Source: Ensifer adhaerens
GTDB taxonomy: Bacteria; Pseudomonadota; Alphaproteobacteria; Rhizobiales; Rhizobiaceae
DNA: 64,000 nt
Assembly: GCF_002940685.1 (NCBI RefSeq)
Contig: NZ_PNFP01000006.1
Coordinates: 1 to 64,000, forward strand
Reading direction: 5' to 3'
Shown one piece after another: positions 8,259-19,591 of the stretch. Numbering within the stretch: position 1 is the first letter of the stretch; each line of letters begins with the position of its first letter. The translations under genes were made by a program, and so were the position numbers. The notes below the pieces were generated by a model, which saw only the letters and a list, made by a program, of their open reading frames with translations, did not search any database and was not told where the DNA came from.

Positions 8259-8668
8259 CACTTGGCGCCCCCGCCCTTCACTGCGTCTAGGATGCTGTCC
8301 AGGTCCCTAACTGTTTTCGGCACGAAACGCCACGCGTCCCTGCGATGCAGCCGATCCATTGTCTTCAGGGCAGAGTGACGGCCATATTGCATCCCGCCAT
8401 AGGGACTGGGAACTGAATATGTCTCGCTCCCCGACCGAAACTGCCCTCCCCGCGACAGGGCGTAATGGCGATCTATCGCCCGCGCCTCGCACCATAGCTG
8501 CAGGTTGGCCCCCTTTACTATGATCACCACCTCGACACCTCCGAGCGCAGCATTGGGCATGACATATCGGCGCGCGTGGACGTTCTGATGATTGGACCGA
8601 TGGACCGTAGCCTCCTTGTCCAGTCTCGCGGTTGCCTGCATCTTGATCAGTTCTGCCTGTGCGGTCAC
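8258..8668 (-). CDS. Unknown small protein inside the type I RM operon (first of two)
   Basis: A 136-residue protein of unknown family directly after hsdS. Its GTG start at 8668 overlaps the hsdS stop (GTGA), and its stop overlaps the next gene (TGATG). The first 35 residues are charged and helical ([18 protein letters not shown]). The middle has a strand-rich look (VEVVIIVKGANLQLW), followed by a glycine- and tyrosine-rich stretch (YSVPSPYGGMQYGRHSAL) and a basic C-terminal helix with DAWRFVPKTVRDLDSILD. It is slightly basic and might bind nucleic acid, which is only a guess. Position makes it a candidate accessory subunit of the restriction system. Confidence 0.75.
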   Translation of the reverse strand: MTAQAELIKMQATARLDKEATVHRSNHQNVHARRYVMPNAALGGVEVVIIVKGANLQLWCEARAIDRHYALSRGGQFRSGSETYSVPSPYGGMQYGRHSALKTMDRLHRRDAWRFVPKTVRDLDSILDAVKGGGAK

Positions 8669-10065
8669 TGCGCCGCCTCCAACCGTTCTTCTGTTTCCGA
8701 AAGGCGAATTTCGCCTGAAATCAGCTTCGGCAGGAGGAGATCGCGGGTAGCGCCGAGGGTCTGGATTTGTCGATTATTGACGCTCTGGAGTAAGCAGAGG
8801 CTTTGAACGATTTTTGAAAACTCAAGCGCAACCTCATCCGACGAATGCAGAAATGGCATTGCATTAAGAGTAGAGGTGTTGAGGTTTGGCATAGTTGCGC
8901 CGATCGCCCGAGAGCGTATCCACTCGACCATAGCCGGTTGATCAAGCCAATAGTATAAAAACTCTGCAGGCATTGCGCTCGCTGGAAAACGCACCTTTAG
9001 ACAACCAGTTCCGCACAACCATCCCGCTTGATCGTCGCCGATTAGTGCCTTGCGCCCAATGTCACCCCTTCGCCCATACACGATGTCCCCTTTTGCCAAG
9101 CGGTGCTTCGCAAGGCGATTGGCTGTGTCTTCGGCAACATAAGCAAACTCACTGTTATCTCGAAAACCAGAATAGGTCAGGTTTGCGGGCATCACCACCG
9201 GAACGCCTAAAGCGCAATAGTCTGCTTGGTGCAACTGACTGCCAAATGGTCCTGTTTGAATAACTCCTGAAACACGAGAAGCTACCTCGTTCAACGTGCC
9301 GTACGACCACCCCTCCGGCAGCCCATCATCTCCAAGCTTGGTCGGGAAGAGGTCGGCGAGCTGCTGCGCCCGGTCGGCATCGATGACGAGGCCGCCCATG
9401 ATTTCGACGGGATCGGACACGCCTTCGATTTTGCGGAGCGTGGGGCCAAAATCGACGAACCAGTCGCGGAAGATCGCCTGCGCCATCGCCTCCAGCGTTT
9501 CGTTCATCCGCCGGTTCAGTTCGATCTTGTCGTCGAGGGAGCCGAGGAGCTCCGCGATTTCCACCTGACGATCGCGGTCAGGAACAGGAATGCGCCACTG
9601 AGATGCGAAGTCGGTGTACTGAAAACGAGCCACACCGGTGTGCTGAATGTGGTAGGGCAGCATTTCCCGCGTTTCATAGATCGACTGAAGATACCAGTAG
9701 AGGTATCGAGGATCGATCAAGCCCTGCTTCACTCGCAGAAATCGACTGAAGCTCGCGCAGGTTAACGGGACTTCTCTTGCGGCAAATCGCTTCTCGGACA
9801 GATAGACGGTACGACCAGTCGGCTGGTCCTTAGTGCCACCGGCAGTTTCAAGCAAAATGTCACCTGGCTGCAGTACCTTCCGTCCAGCTATTTTCTCGGG
9901 AATGAAACGGGTGGGAACTGAAGAAAAATCGCCGTACCGTACGGCCCCAAAGTCGGTACCACGAATGACGGCCATCTCGACCAACCCGTCTCCCGGTTCG
10001 CCCTTACCCCACTCTCCATCGCGCGTGTATTCCAGAAGGTCTTGCAACAGGAAAAGGTCAGCCAT
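8665..10065 (-). CDS. hsdS: Type I restriction-modification specificity subunit S
   Basis: HsdS determines the split DNA target of a type I restriction-modification complex through two target-recognition domains separated by conserved helical spacers. Two such halves are visible in 466 residues. The first ends with [20 protein letters not shown] and the spacer helix [19 protein letters not shown]; the second ends with a similar helix near the C terminus that closes in [11 protein letters not shown]. The ATG at 10065 lies within the last codons of hsdM, giving an eight-base overlap (ATGGCTGA), so I prefer it over the longer frame to 10119. The 3' end overlaps the following small gene. No repeats or second hsdS copy suggestive of phase variation are seen. 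Confidence 0.93.
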   Translation of the reverse strand: MADLFLLQDLLEYTRDGEWGKGEPGDGLVEMAVIRGTDFGAVRYGDFSSVPTRFIPEKIAGRKVLQPGDILLETAGGTKDQPTGRTVYLSEKRFAAREVPLTCASFSRFLRVKQGLIDPRYLYWYLQSIYETREMLPYHIQHTGVARFQYTDFASQWRIPVPDRDRQVEIAELLGSLDDKIELNRRMNETLEAMAQAIFRDWFVDFGPTLRKIEGVSDPVEIMGGLVIDADRAQQLADLFPTKLGDDGLPEGWSYGTLNEVASRVSGVIQTGPFGSQLHQADYCALGVPVVMPANLTYSGFRDNSEFAYVAEDTANRLAKHRLAKGDIVYGRRGDIGRKALIGDDQAGWLCGTGCLKVRFPASAMPAEFLYYWLDQPAMVEWIRSRAIGATMPNLNTSTLNAMPFLHSSDEVALEFSKIVQSLCLLQSVNNRQIQTLGATRDLLLPKLISGEIRLSETEERLEAAQ

Positions 10066-11611
10066 TGGCCCTCTCCAAGAGTGACGAGACCTGACTTTCG
10101 AGCTTTTGCCCCTCCTCAAACTGCCTGATCAACGTCTCCCTCAGTCCCTCGAATTTCTCCGCAAACGAGACGCCATCGTCTTCGGCATCCGCCGCGCCGA
10201 CATAGCGCCCCGGTGTCAACACATGACCGTGCGAGTGCACCTCCTCCAAGGTCGCCGACTTGCAGAAGCCCGGCTCGTCCTGATAGTCCGCCCAGCCGTT
10301 CTTTTCGCGCGCCTCCGGTTTTGCCCGCCAGCGATGATAGACCCCGGCAATCTTCTCGATGTCCTCGTTGGTGAACTCGCGTCGAACGCGATCCACCATG
10401 AAGCCGAGCTTGCGGGCGTCGATGAAGAGGATTTCGCCGCGCCGGTCGCGGTGGCCATTGGCGCTCTTGTCACGGGCGAGTATCCACAAGCAGGCGGGTA
10501 TCTGCGTCGAGAAGAACAGTTGTCCCGGTAGTGCGACCATGCAGTCCACCTGATCGGCCTCGATCATCGCCTTGCGGATGTCACCCTCGCCCGACTGCTG
10601 CGAGGACATCGAGCCGTTTGCGAGAACCACTCCCGCCGTGCCGCGAGGGGCGAGATGATGGATGATGTGCTGCAGCCAGCCGAAGTTGGCATTGCCCTTG
10701 GGAGGCACGCCGAACTTCCAACGCGCATCCTCCGCCAGCCGCTCACCGCCCCAGTCGGAAATGTTGAAGGGCGGGTTGGCAAGGATGAAGTCGGCTTTCA
10801 GGTCCGGCAGTTCGTCGCGATGGAAGCTGCCCTCGTTGTTCCATCGGATATCGGCATCGATACCCTGCACGGCGAGGTTCATCTTTGCGAGGCGCCACGT
10901 GGTGTGATTGATCTCTTGCCCATAAATGGCGATGTCGTTTCGCCGTCCGCCGTGCTCCTCGATGAACTTCTCTGACTGCACGAACATACCGCCCGAGCCG
11001 CAGCAGGGATCATAGACGCGTCCCTTATATGGCTCCAGCAGCTCGACCAGCGTCCGCACCACAGAGCGGGGAGTGAAGAACTCGCCACCACGCTTGCCCT
11101 CGGAGCTGGCAAAACCCGATAGGAAGTACTCGTAAACGCGGCCAAGCAGGTCCTTGGCCTTGTCCGAACTGTCATGCATGCCGATGTTGGAGAACAGATC
11201 GATAAGCTCGCCGAGCATCGTCTTGTTCAGCGTCGGCCGAGCGTAGTTCTTCGGCAGCACACCCTTCAGCCCCTCGTTGGACGGGGCCTTCTCGATGGCC
11301 TCCATCGCCTCATCGATCAGCTTTCCGACCTCCGGGCGCTTGGCGTTGGCCTGCAGGAAGCCCCAGCGAGCCTCCTTCGGCACCCAGAAGACGTTCTCGG
11401 CAAGATACTCCTCCGGGTCTTCCGCATCCGCGTACTCATCCGCGTCGAGCTTGGCATGCAGCCCCTCGAAGGCATCGGAGATATATTTCAGGAAGATGAG
11501 GCCGAGAGCGACGTGCTTGTACTCCGACGGCTCCAGATTGCCCCGGAGTTTATCCGCCGCTTTAAAAAGCTCAGCCGTGAAGCTGAGGTCACCATTTACT
11601 TCTTTCGCCAC
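10058..11611 (-). CDS. hsdM: Type I restriction-modification methyltransferase subunit M
   Basis: HsdM is the N6-adenine DNA methyltransferase subunit that modifies the type I target together with HsdS. The 517-residue protein has the N-terminal helical domain ([20 protein letters not shown]), then SAM-binding motif I ([10 protein letters not shown], residues 201-210) and the catalytic NPPF motif (279-282), in the order of gamma-class N6 methyltransferases. Length is typical. The start is a GTG at 11611 with a GGGGG run upstream; no ATG is nearby. It is the first gene of the operon, 164 bases from the 3' end of tRNA-Gln, so the operon promoter must lie between the two. Confidence 0.95.
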   Translation of the reverse strand: MAKEVNGDLSFTAELFKAADKLRGNLEPSEYKHVALGLIFLKYISDAFEGLHAKLDADEYADAEDPEEYLAENVFWVPKEARWGFLQANAKRPEVGKLIDEAMEAIEKAPSNEGLKGVLPKNYARPTLNKTMLGELIDLFSNIGMHDSSDKAKDLLGRVYEYFLSGFASSEGKRGGEFFTPRSVVRTLVELLEPYKGRVYDPCCGSGGMFVQSEKFIEEHGGRRNDIAIYGQEINHTTWRLAKMNLAVQGIDADIRWNNEGSFHRDELPDLKADFILANPPFNISDWGGERLAEDARWKFGVPPKGNANFGWLQHIIHHLAPRGTAGVVLANGSMSSQQSGEGDIRKAMIEADQVDCMVALPGQLFFSTQIPACLWILARDKSANGHRDRRGEILFIDARKLGFMVDRVRREFTNEDIEKIAGVYHRWRAKPEAREKNGWADYQDEPGFCKSATLEEVHSHGHVLTPGRYVGAADAEDDGVSFAEKFEGLRETLIRQFEEGQKLESQVSSLLERANG

Positions 11612-11700
11612 GTATGCGCCCCCAAATCAGTGGGGATGACGATAGGATGTGGGCATAACGGGTGTAAAGGATAAAGCGCAAGCCTCAGTTGTCCACCCAG

Positions 11701-11723
11701 CGTGTACCACCAACGTGTACCAC
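11701..11723. promoter_or_regulatory. Two direct repeats between tRNA-Gln and hsdM
   Basis: CGTGTACCAC occurs at 11701-11710 and again at 11714-11723, a 13-base period that puts both copies on roughly the same DNA face. They lie in the only interval where the hsd operon promoter can be, and also where an island junction with tRNA-Gln is expected. They could be operator half-sites or integrase arm sites. Confidence 0.4.
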
Positions 11724-11775
11724 TGGCGACACACATCGGCGCATAAGCTATTGAATTTATTACACAAAGAGAATG

Positions 11776-11850
11776 TGGCTGGGGCGCCAGGATTCGAACC
11801 TGGGAATGCCGGTACCAAAAACCGGTGCCTTACCGCTTGGCGACGCCCCA
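11776..11850 (-). tRNA. tRNA-Gln, anticodon UUG
   Basis: Read on the minus strand, a 75-base cloverleaf is visible: acceptor stem TGGGGCG pairing with CGCCCCA, a D-arm, an anticodon stem ACCGG/CCGGT with loop TTTTGGT giving anticodon TTG, a T-arm with GGTTCGAATCC, and an encoded CCA end at 11776-11778. Its 3' end faces the accessory region, the usual orientation when an element has integrated into a tRNA gene. Confidence 0.97.
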
Positions 11851-12064
11851 ACGGATGTGGCGGGACGACACGTCCGCCAAATCGAGCGCCTGATTATCAA
11901 AGCTCGCCGCCGGTCACAATCACTAAGTTGGCATGAAGTTGAAATTTCGGCGGATTTGTTGGCACCTCGTGCAAAACGCGCTTCGAGCTCCACGGCGCGG
12001 GCGGCGTTTGTGCCCTTCCCTTCATGCGCCGCACCTCCTATTGTCCCGGCCAATGGAGAATGTC

Positions 12065-12361
12065 ATGAGCCAGTTTCGCGCCCGTCCCCCCGCCGTTCCG
12101 AGCATTCTCGTCGATGACGCGGTCGTCAGGATCACCCGCTGGGATTTCGAGCCCGGCGCCGACACCGGCCATCATGTGCACGGGCTCGGCTATGTCGTGG
12201 TGCCGATGACAGACTGCCAGTTCCTGCTCGAGGAGGAAGCGGGCAGCCGCCGGGTCGATATCGCCAAGGGCGCCGCCTACCGCCGTGAAGCCGGCGTGGC
12301 GCACAATGTCGTCAATGCCGGGGCCGAGCCGATGTCGTTCATCGAGATCGAATACAAGTGA
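12065..12361 (+). CDS. Cupin-domain protein
   Basis: A 98-residue single-domain cupin. The first metal-binding cupin motif is present as FEPGADTGHHVHGLGYVVVP, with paired histidines, and the second as AYRREAGVAHNVVNAG, with a single histidine. The fold is a small beta-barrel that often binds a metal and a small ligand, but the substrate cannot be read from the sequence. The ATG at 12065 follows GGAGAA six bases upstream; an upstream ATG at 12053 is possible. It overlaps the longest frame of the next gene and lies 17 bases before its preferred start, so the two are probably co-transcribed. Confidence 0.8.
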   Translation: MSQFRARPPAVPSILVDDAVVRITRWDFEPGADTGHHVHGLGYVVVPMTDCQFLLEEEAGSRRVDIAKGAAYRREAGVAHNVVNAGAEPMSFIEIEYK

Positions 12362-12378
12362 AAGCCAGGAAGAGGCGC

Positions 12379-13302
12379 ATGCAGGGCCCGGACTTCGATC
12401 TCGATTTCAAGCCGGCTCATGGCGAGGCCGTGACGGTTGCCGACGACGTGCAGCGCATCACCGTCAACAATCCCGGCCCCTTCACCTTTCACGGCACCAA
12501 CAGCTACATCGTCGGCAAGCGCTCCGTTGCCTTCATCGACCCCGGGCCGGATGACGAGGCCCATTTCCAGGCGCTGATGACGGCGCTCGAGGGCCGCGAG
12601 GTCACGCATATCGCCGTCAGCCATACGCATCGCGATCACTCGCCGCTGGCCCGCCGGCTGAAGGCGGCAACCGGCGCGGTGATCGTCGGCGAGGGCCCGC
12701 ACCGCCCCGCCCGCCCCTTGCATGCCGGCGAGAGCAACCCATTTGCCGAAAGCTCGGACATGGAGTTTCTCCCCGATCTCGTGCTTGCCGATGGCGCACG
12801 CATCGAAGGCGACGGCTGGAGCCTGACGGGGCTTGCCACACCCGGCCACACGGCCAACCACATGGCCTTTGCGCTCGACGGCACCGGCATTCTCTTTTCC
12901 GCCGATCACGTCATGGCCTGGGCGACGACGATCGTCGCGCCGCCTGACGGCGCCATGGCCGACTACATGGCCTCGCTCGAAAAGCTGCTTTCCCGCGAAG
13001 ACCGTCTCTACCTGCCCGGCCACGGCGGGCCGGTGAGCGAGCCCGCCTCCTTCCTGCGGGGCTTGCGCGCCCATCGCAAGATGCGCGAGCGCGCGGTGCT
13101 CGAACGCATCCGCGCCGGAGACAGCCGGATCTTCGAGATGGTCAAGGTCATCTACGCCTCCACCGACGTCCGGCTGCATGGGGCGGCGGCACTTTCGGTG
13201 CTCGCCCATCTCGAAGATCTGATCGAGCAGGGGCGGATCGAGACCGATGGCCCGCCCTCGCTTCTCGGAACCTACCGGCTGGCGCCCGGCGGAGCCGGCT
13301 GA
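12379..13302 (+). CDS. MBL-fold metallo-hydrolase (LACTB2-like)
   Basis: A 307-residue metallo-beta-lactamase-fold hydrolase. The zinc-binding box appears as SHTHRDHS near residue 85, followed by ATPGHTANHMAF and the FSADHVMAWATT segment, which supply the remaining metal ligands. The C-terminal 70 residues form the small winged-helix-like domain found in the LACTB2/glyoxalase-like group. The substrate is unknown, perhaps a thioester or a nucleic acid. I chose the ATG at 12379 because AGGAAGAGG lies directly upstream; a GTG at 12358 overlapping the cupin stop is the alternative. Its stop is followed within two bases by the next gene. Confidence 0.85.
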   Translation: MQGPDFDLDFKPAHGEAVTVADDVQRITVNNPGPFTFHGTNSYIVGKRSVAFIDPGPDDEAHFQALMTALEGREVTHIAVSHTHRDHSPLARRLKAATGAVIVGEGPHRPARPLHAGESNPFAESSDMEFLPDLVLADGARIEGDGWSLTGLATPGHTANHMAFALDGTGILFSADHVMAWATTIVAPPDGAMADYMASLEKLLSREDRLYLPGHGGPVSEPASFLRGLRAHRKMRERAVLERIRAGDSRIFEMVKVIYASTDVRLHGAAALSVLAHLEDLIEQGRIETDGPPSLLGTYRLAPGGAG

Positions 13303-13304
13303 TC

Positions 13305-13757
13305 ATGCAGCGGGACGCCTACAGTTATCGGAATGATGCCGCGGTGCCCGCCTTTGCCGACGACAAGCCCGTGATCGTCTTCGACGGCGAATGCATCTTC
13401 TGTTCCGGCTGGGTGCGCTTCCTGCTTCGCCATGACCGCCAGGCGCAATATCGGTATCTGACCGCACAGTCGCCGCTTGGCCAGGCGCTCTACCGGCACT
13501 ATGGGCTGAGTGCCGTCAGCTTCGAAAGCAACATGCTGATCGAGGACGGAGTCGCCCGCTTCAAATCCGACGGATCGATCCGCACGCTGACACGGCTGGG
13601 CCTGCCCTGGTCGCTCGTCAACATCTGCCGGATCCTGCCGGCAGCCCTTCGCGATCCGCTCTATAATCTCGTGGCGAGAAACCGCTATCGCATCGCCGGC
13701 CGCCGCCAGAGCTGCATGGTGCCGACGCCTGAGGAGCGTGGGCGCTTCATCGCATGA
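13305..13757 (+). CDS. DCC-family thiol-disulfide oxidoreductase-like protein (DUF393)
   Basis: A 150-residue protein carrying the DCC signature DGECIFCSGWVRFLLRHD near residue 27, with the acidic residue and the CxxC pair that name the family. It has a thioredoxin-like fold and probably acts as a redox protein, although no member function is firmly known to me. The start two bases after the upstream stop and the four-base overlap (ATGA) with the next gene show that the cupin, MBL, DCC and DUF4166 genes form one transcription unit. Confidence 0.85.
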   Translation: MQRDAYSYRNDAAVPAFADDKPVIVFDGECIFCSGWVRFLLRHDRQAQYRYLTAQSPLGQALYRHYGLSAVSFESNMLIEDGVARFKSDGSIRTLTRLGLPWSLVNICRILPAALRDPLYNLVARNRYRIAGRRQSCMVPTPEERGRFIA

Positions 13758-14363
13758 CGATGGAAGACATGGTCCAAAAACAGAGCATTTACCGCCAGAT
13801 CCTTGGCCAGCAATGGGACCACCTGCCCGCATCGATCCGCGCCCTGCACGACCTGTCAGAGGGGCATGCCGCCTTTCGTGGACGTGCGGTCATCGAGCGC
13901 GGCAGCTCGATAGGGGCTCGACTCATCGCCTCCATGCTCGGCTTTCCCAGTGCAGGCGCTGACGTGCCTGTCGAAATCCACTTCGCATGCAGCAATGGTC
14001 GGGAAGTCTGGACCCGACGCTTCGGTGGGAAAGTCCTGCGCAGCTCGCAAAGAAAGGCCGAGAGGCGGAACGAACCAATGCTCGCGGAAGTTTTCGGACC
14101 GTTCCGTGTCCTCTGCGCTCTGGAGCCTAGGGAAAACCGCCTGCACCTCTCGGTTCGCGCCTGGTCCATCCTCGGCCTTCCGCTTCCTTTACTTCTTGCG
14201 CCGGGTGGCCAGACCTTCGAGGAAGAGTGACGGCCTGTTTCATTTCGACGTGGAGGTCGCAAGCCCGTTGACCGGCCTGATCGTGCATTATCGCGGCTGG
14301 CTACGGCCAGCGAGCGAGCCGACGGCCGACTTGGATGGTCGCAAAGCCCTCGTAAACGAATGA
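13754..14363 (+). pseudogene. DUF4166 protein gene with an internal frameshift
   Basis: The first frame (13754-14230) encodes the N-terminal three quarters of a DUF4166 protein: ALHDLSEGHAAFRGRAVIERG, then a P-V-E-I-H-F strand, EVWTRRFGGKVLRSS, and PLPLLLAPGG. It then stops at TGA 14228-14230. The expected C-terminal end (GLFHFDVEVASPLTGLIVHY, RGWLRP) continues in the +1 frame from about 14226 to the TGA at 14361-14363. A single base gained or two lost near 14215-14232 explains this. It is either a recent inactivating mutation or a sequencing error, as both halves remain well conserved. The start overlaps the DCC gene by four bases. Confidence 0.8.
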
Positions 14364-14389
14364 CGTTTTCTGGCGGGCACTCCGCCGGA

Positions 14390-15298
14390 TCAGTCGCCGG
14401 CAATGCCCAGCAATTCGGCATCAAGCGCCCGCAGGAACTGGTCGGCGAAGGCCGCACCCATGCCGAGATCATGCGGCCCGTAACGCGAGGCGACGCGCAG
14501 ATCAACGAAGGTCGTCTCCGCTTCCTCGCGCAGCCGGATCAACACGTCGAAGCGGAAACCGGCAATCAGGGTGCGCCACTCGCCCTGAAGCACGACGTCG
14601 CTGGCGCGGCGCCCGGCAATCGCACCCTCGAGCGCCAGTTCCGGACGCGCCGCCGGAACGGGAATGTTTTCCGGCTCGGCGTTCGTGTCCGCGCCCGCAT
14701 TTGGCCGGACCGCCAGATCCTCGAGATCGGCGCGGGCATTCTCGACGCCGAGCTCCTCCGTAATGCCGACACGGCTCTGTTCGATGACGTTGCGTACCCC
14801 CTGATAGACGCGGTCAAGCGCGCCATCGTAGCGTCGGCCGGTCAGGGCCGGATAGGCCAGGATCTGCGCCTCGCGGTCCTGAGGCGTCACCGCCGCCTTG
14901 CGCTTCAGCCAGCTCTCCTGCGCCTGCGGCACCTTGAGCCACGGTGGCGGCGTCACCGTGTCGGTGCTGACATCGTAGATCTCCGGGCGGGTGAGATACT
15001 GGACGACACCAAAGCCGATGAAGCCGAGCGCCGGCGCGGCATAGACGAGGGCTGCCGCCGAGGCGAGACCGCCGATCGCGGCAGCCTGCCAGAGCCGCGC
15101 CAGACCAACAACGGCGAGCAGAACGCCAGACAGGGCAAAGAGCCCGGCCAGGGCGACAAGGGCAAGGAAGTGCGGCGTCGTCAGCGGGCCGAAGCGATGC
15201 GCCAGCAGCGACAGCGCAAAGAGCAGGAAGGAGACGCGAGCGAAGCGGCGCGCCCAGTGGGCGGCATAGGAATAGGGGCGCTCGTACCGGACCATCAT
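14390..15298 (-). CDS. DUF1499 domain membrane protein
   Basis: A 302-residue protein with about three N-terminal transmembrane segments (residues about 20-45, 48-70 and 75-100) followed by a soluble DUF1499 domain. Recognisable pieces are the RRYDGALDRVYQGVRNVIEQS helix, GFRFDVLIRLREE, and the DLRVASRYGPHDLGMGA strand near the C terminus. The function of the family is not established. It is convergent with the broken DUF4166 gene, 26 bases apart. Start at 15298 or one codon later, as two ATG codons are adjacent. Confidence 0.8.
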   Translation of the reverse strand: MMVRYERPYSYAAHWARRFARVSFLLFALSLLAHRFGPLTTPHFLALVALAGLFALSGVLLAVVGLARLWQAAAIGGLASAAALVYAAPALGFIGFGVVQYLTRPEIYDVSTDTVTPPPWLKVPQAQESWLKRKAAVTPQDREAQILAYPALTGRRYDGALDRVYQGVRNVIEQSRVGITEELGVENARADLEDLAVRPNAGADTNAEPENIPVPAARPELALEGAIAGRRASDVVLQGEWRTLIAGFRFDVLIRLREEAETTFVDLRVASRYGPHDLGMGAAFADQFLRALDAELLGIAGD

Positions 15299-15564
15299 GT
15301 AGTTGAATCAATTCCCTGCCGCGAAACAGACCGCATTCTTAGACCATGCCCCGTGCCGAGGAAACAGGCAATGCGGCAGTCCGACACCGCGCCGAGGCGC
15401 CTCCCTCAAGCTTCGCCGCAAAATCGCCATTCTCGTTAACCACCTATCAACACATGGGAATGTGCCCGCGCGCCGGGGATTCGATGGCACGCGGCGTTTC
15501 AATCGGAGGCAACGGCCAGCGCGCGACATCCAGCAAGGCGCGCGGCAATCGACGGAGAACCGAC

Positions 15565-15948
15565 ATGGGCGCATCGCAGGCAGCCGTGGCCATCGCCGCT
15601 CCCTCTGTTCTTCCTGCGGGAGACGGCGGCATCCCCATGGGGCTCATCGAGCTCGAACTCTCCCTCGACGGCTTCTCCGGTAACAATGCCGATTTTACCA
15701 GCTTCGTGCGCACCGTCGCGGACAAGGCCGGCGGCGAGTTCCTGTTTGCCTTGCCAGCCTCGGATCTGATCGAAGACTGCCTGAACATTGCCGTCCTTCG
15801 TATGGGCGCTGCAGACGGCGACGCTTCGATCCTGTTTGCCTGCCTTGACGACCAGGGCAGAGCCGTCCGCATCGAGCATCCGAGCGACACAACGCGCGAC
15901 CTCGAACGATTCGCCGAATCCTTTGTCGGCGTGCTCGAACGCATGTGA
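15565..15948 (+). CDS. Hypothetical protein
   Basis: A 127-residue protein that I do not recognise. It looks like a small globular alpha/beta protein (LIELELSLDGFSGNNADF, FVRTVADKAGGEFLFALP, then a helix DLERFAESFVGVLERM at the end). The first 25 residues are alanine-rich but not a clear signal peptide. I chose the ATG at 15565 because GGAGAA lies five bases upstream; the longer open frame from 15346 has atypical composition. It is divergent from the DUF1499 gene, with 266 bases between that probably hold promoters for both. Confidence 0.55.
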   Translation: MGASQAAVAIAAPSVLPAGDGGIPMGLIELELSLDGFSGNNADFTSFVRTVADKAGGEFLFALPASDLIEDCLNIAVLRMGAADGDASILFACLDDQGRAVRIEHPSDTTRDLERFAESFVGVLERM

Positions 15949-16281
15949 CGCGCCAGGCCCGCACCGGGAAAATTTGAACCGCGCCCCTGGGCGTAGCGAG
16001 ACCGCCAGCGACGGTGAAGCTTGTCCTGGTCGACCACCGCGCCGGGATCACTCCGACATCCCTCCGACAAGGCTCCGACACATCGGCGACCAGCGGCGAA
16101 TACCTTGGCGTGCAACCGGAACCCGGCACAGAATTGGTGCCGTTCGTTTCGCTTCTCGATACAAGTCCCTATATTGATTGTGATTCGAGGCGTTGAGCGG
16201 CGTGCCGCCTGGTTGCTCACGACGAGACACCCACCGGCACGACTTCACACGACCCGGTTGCGCCGAGGAGGCGCGAGAGCC
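15949..16281. other. Gene-free interval with promoter-like sequence
   Basis: These 333 bases contain no frame I can support. An AT-rich patch around 16155-16190 (CTATATTGATTGTGATTCG) could contain the promoter of the lipoprotein gene at 16282, and a small hairpin (CGCCGAGGAGGCG) lies at about 16261-16274. I see no RNA gene or repeat. Confidence 0.3.
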
Positions 16282-16554
16282 ATGATGACCCGCCTGTCCA
16301 TCCTTATCGCAGCCGCGCTTCTTCTGACCGCATGCCAGACAATGACACCGGAGGAACGGCGCATCGCCGACGGCAATACCTGCGCGTCCTACGGCTTCCG
16401 CCGCGGCACCGATGCGTTTGCCACCTGCCTGCAGCGGATCGAACTCGACCGCCGCGCCGAATCGCGCGCCTTCCGCTACCAGAACGACATGATGATGTGG
16501 GGCTGGGACCGGCCGGTCATCGTCTCGCGACCGGTGATCGTTCAGGCCAGGTGA
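16282..16554 (+). CDS. Small lipoprotein
   Basis: A 90-residue predicted lipoprotein. The N terminus MMTRLSILIAAALLLTAC has a positive residue, a hydrophobic core and the lipobox LTAC with cysteine at residue 18, so it should be lipidated and membrane-anchored. The mature part is small and polar (NTCASYGFRRGTDAFATCLQ), with two further cysteines that may form a disulfide. This pattern is common in short rhizobial lipoproteins of unknown function. A GAGAG about six bases before the ATG supports the start. Confidence 0.75.
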   Translation: MMTRLSILIAAALLLTACQTMTPEERRIADGNTCASYGFRRGTDAFATCLQRIELDRRAESRAFRYQNDMMMWGWDRPVIVSRPVIVQAR

Positions 16555-16572
16555 AGCAAGCATCGTGACGAA

Positions 16573-16598
16573 GCCAACGCCGTGCGAACGGCGCTGGC
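16573..16598. terminator. Hairpin between convergent lipoprotein and ppdK genes
   Basis: GCCAaCGCCGT (16573-16583) pairs with ACGGCGcTGGC (16588-16598) with one mismatch and a four-base loop. There is no strong T run, so termination is uncertain, but the site lies between two convergent genes. Confidence 0.4.
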
Positions 16599-16605
16599 AT
16601 AACCG

Positions 16606-19272
<2,667 letters not shown>

Positions 19273-19591
19273 GCCTGCTCTCCACCCAGAAACAGTCTTT
19301 GATGACGATCTACAGTATATGCTTCAGCCTGAAAATGCACCCGGCGAAGATTTATGTTGCAACGCATCATTTTATGTAACAGGCCAACATATTGGCGAAT
19401 TTTCCGCCAAAGGCACCGGTGCACGCGCCATGACATCCCCTGATCCCGGCATTGCCGGCTTGCCATGGCCAGGCGGCTCGATTGCCGACTACATAACAAT
19501 TATCTAATATAAATGCGCGACGGAGACGCTTTCACCGGCAACCCGTCAGCAATCCGTTTCAGTCTTGGAGCCCTGGCCCCGGAGATAAGTC
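19273..19591. other. Divergent promoter region between ppdK and the caspase-like gene
   Basis: This 319-base interval is visibly richer in A and T than its neighbours, especially around 19350-19400 and 19490-19515, where CTAATATAAATG could be a -10 element. It should contain the ppdK promoter on the minus strand and that of the broken gene at 19592 on the plus strand. A short plus-strand frame across it shows no motif, and I do not call it. Confidence 0.4.

Noticed and set aside
11627-11851. A minus-strand frame running out of tRNA-Gln towards hsdM
   Set aside because: It overlaps the tRNA and lacks a family match; most of it is tRNA sequence read as protein.
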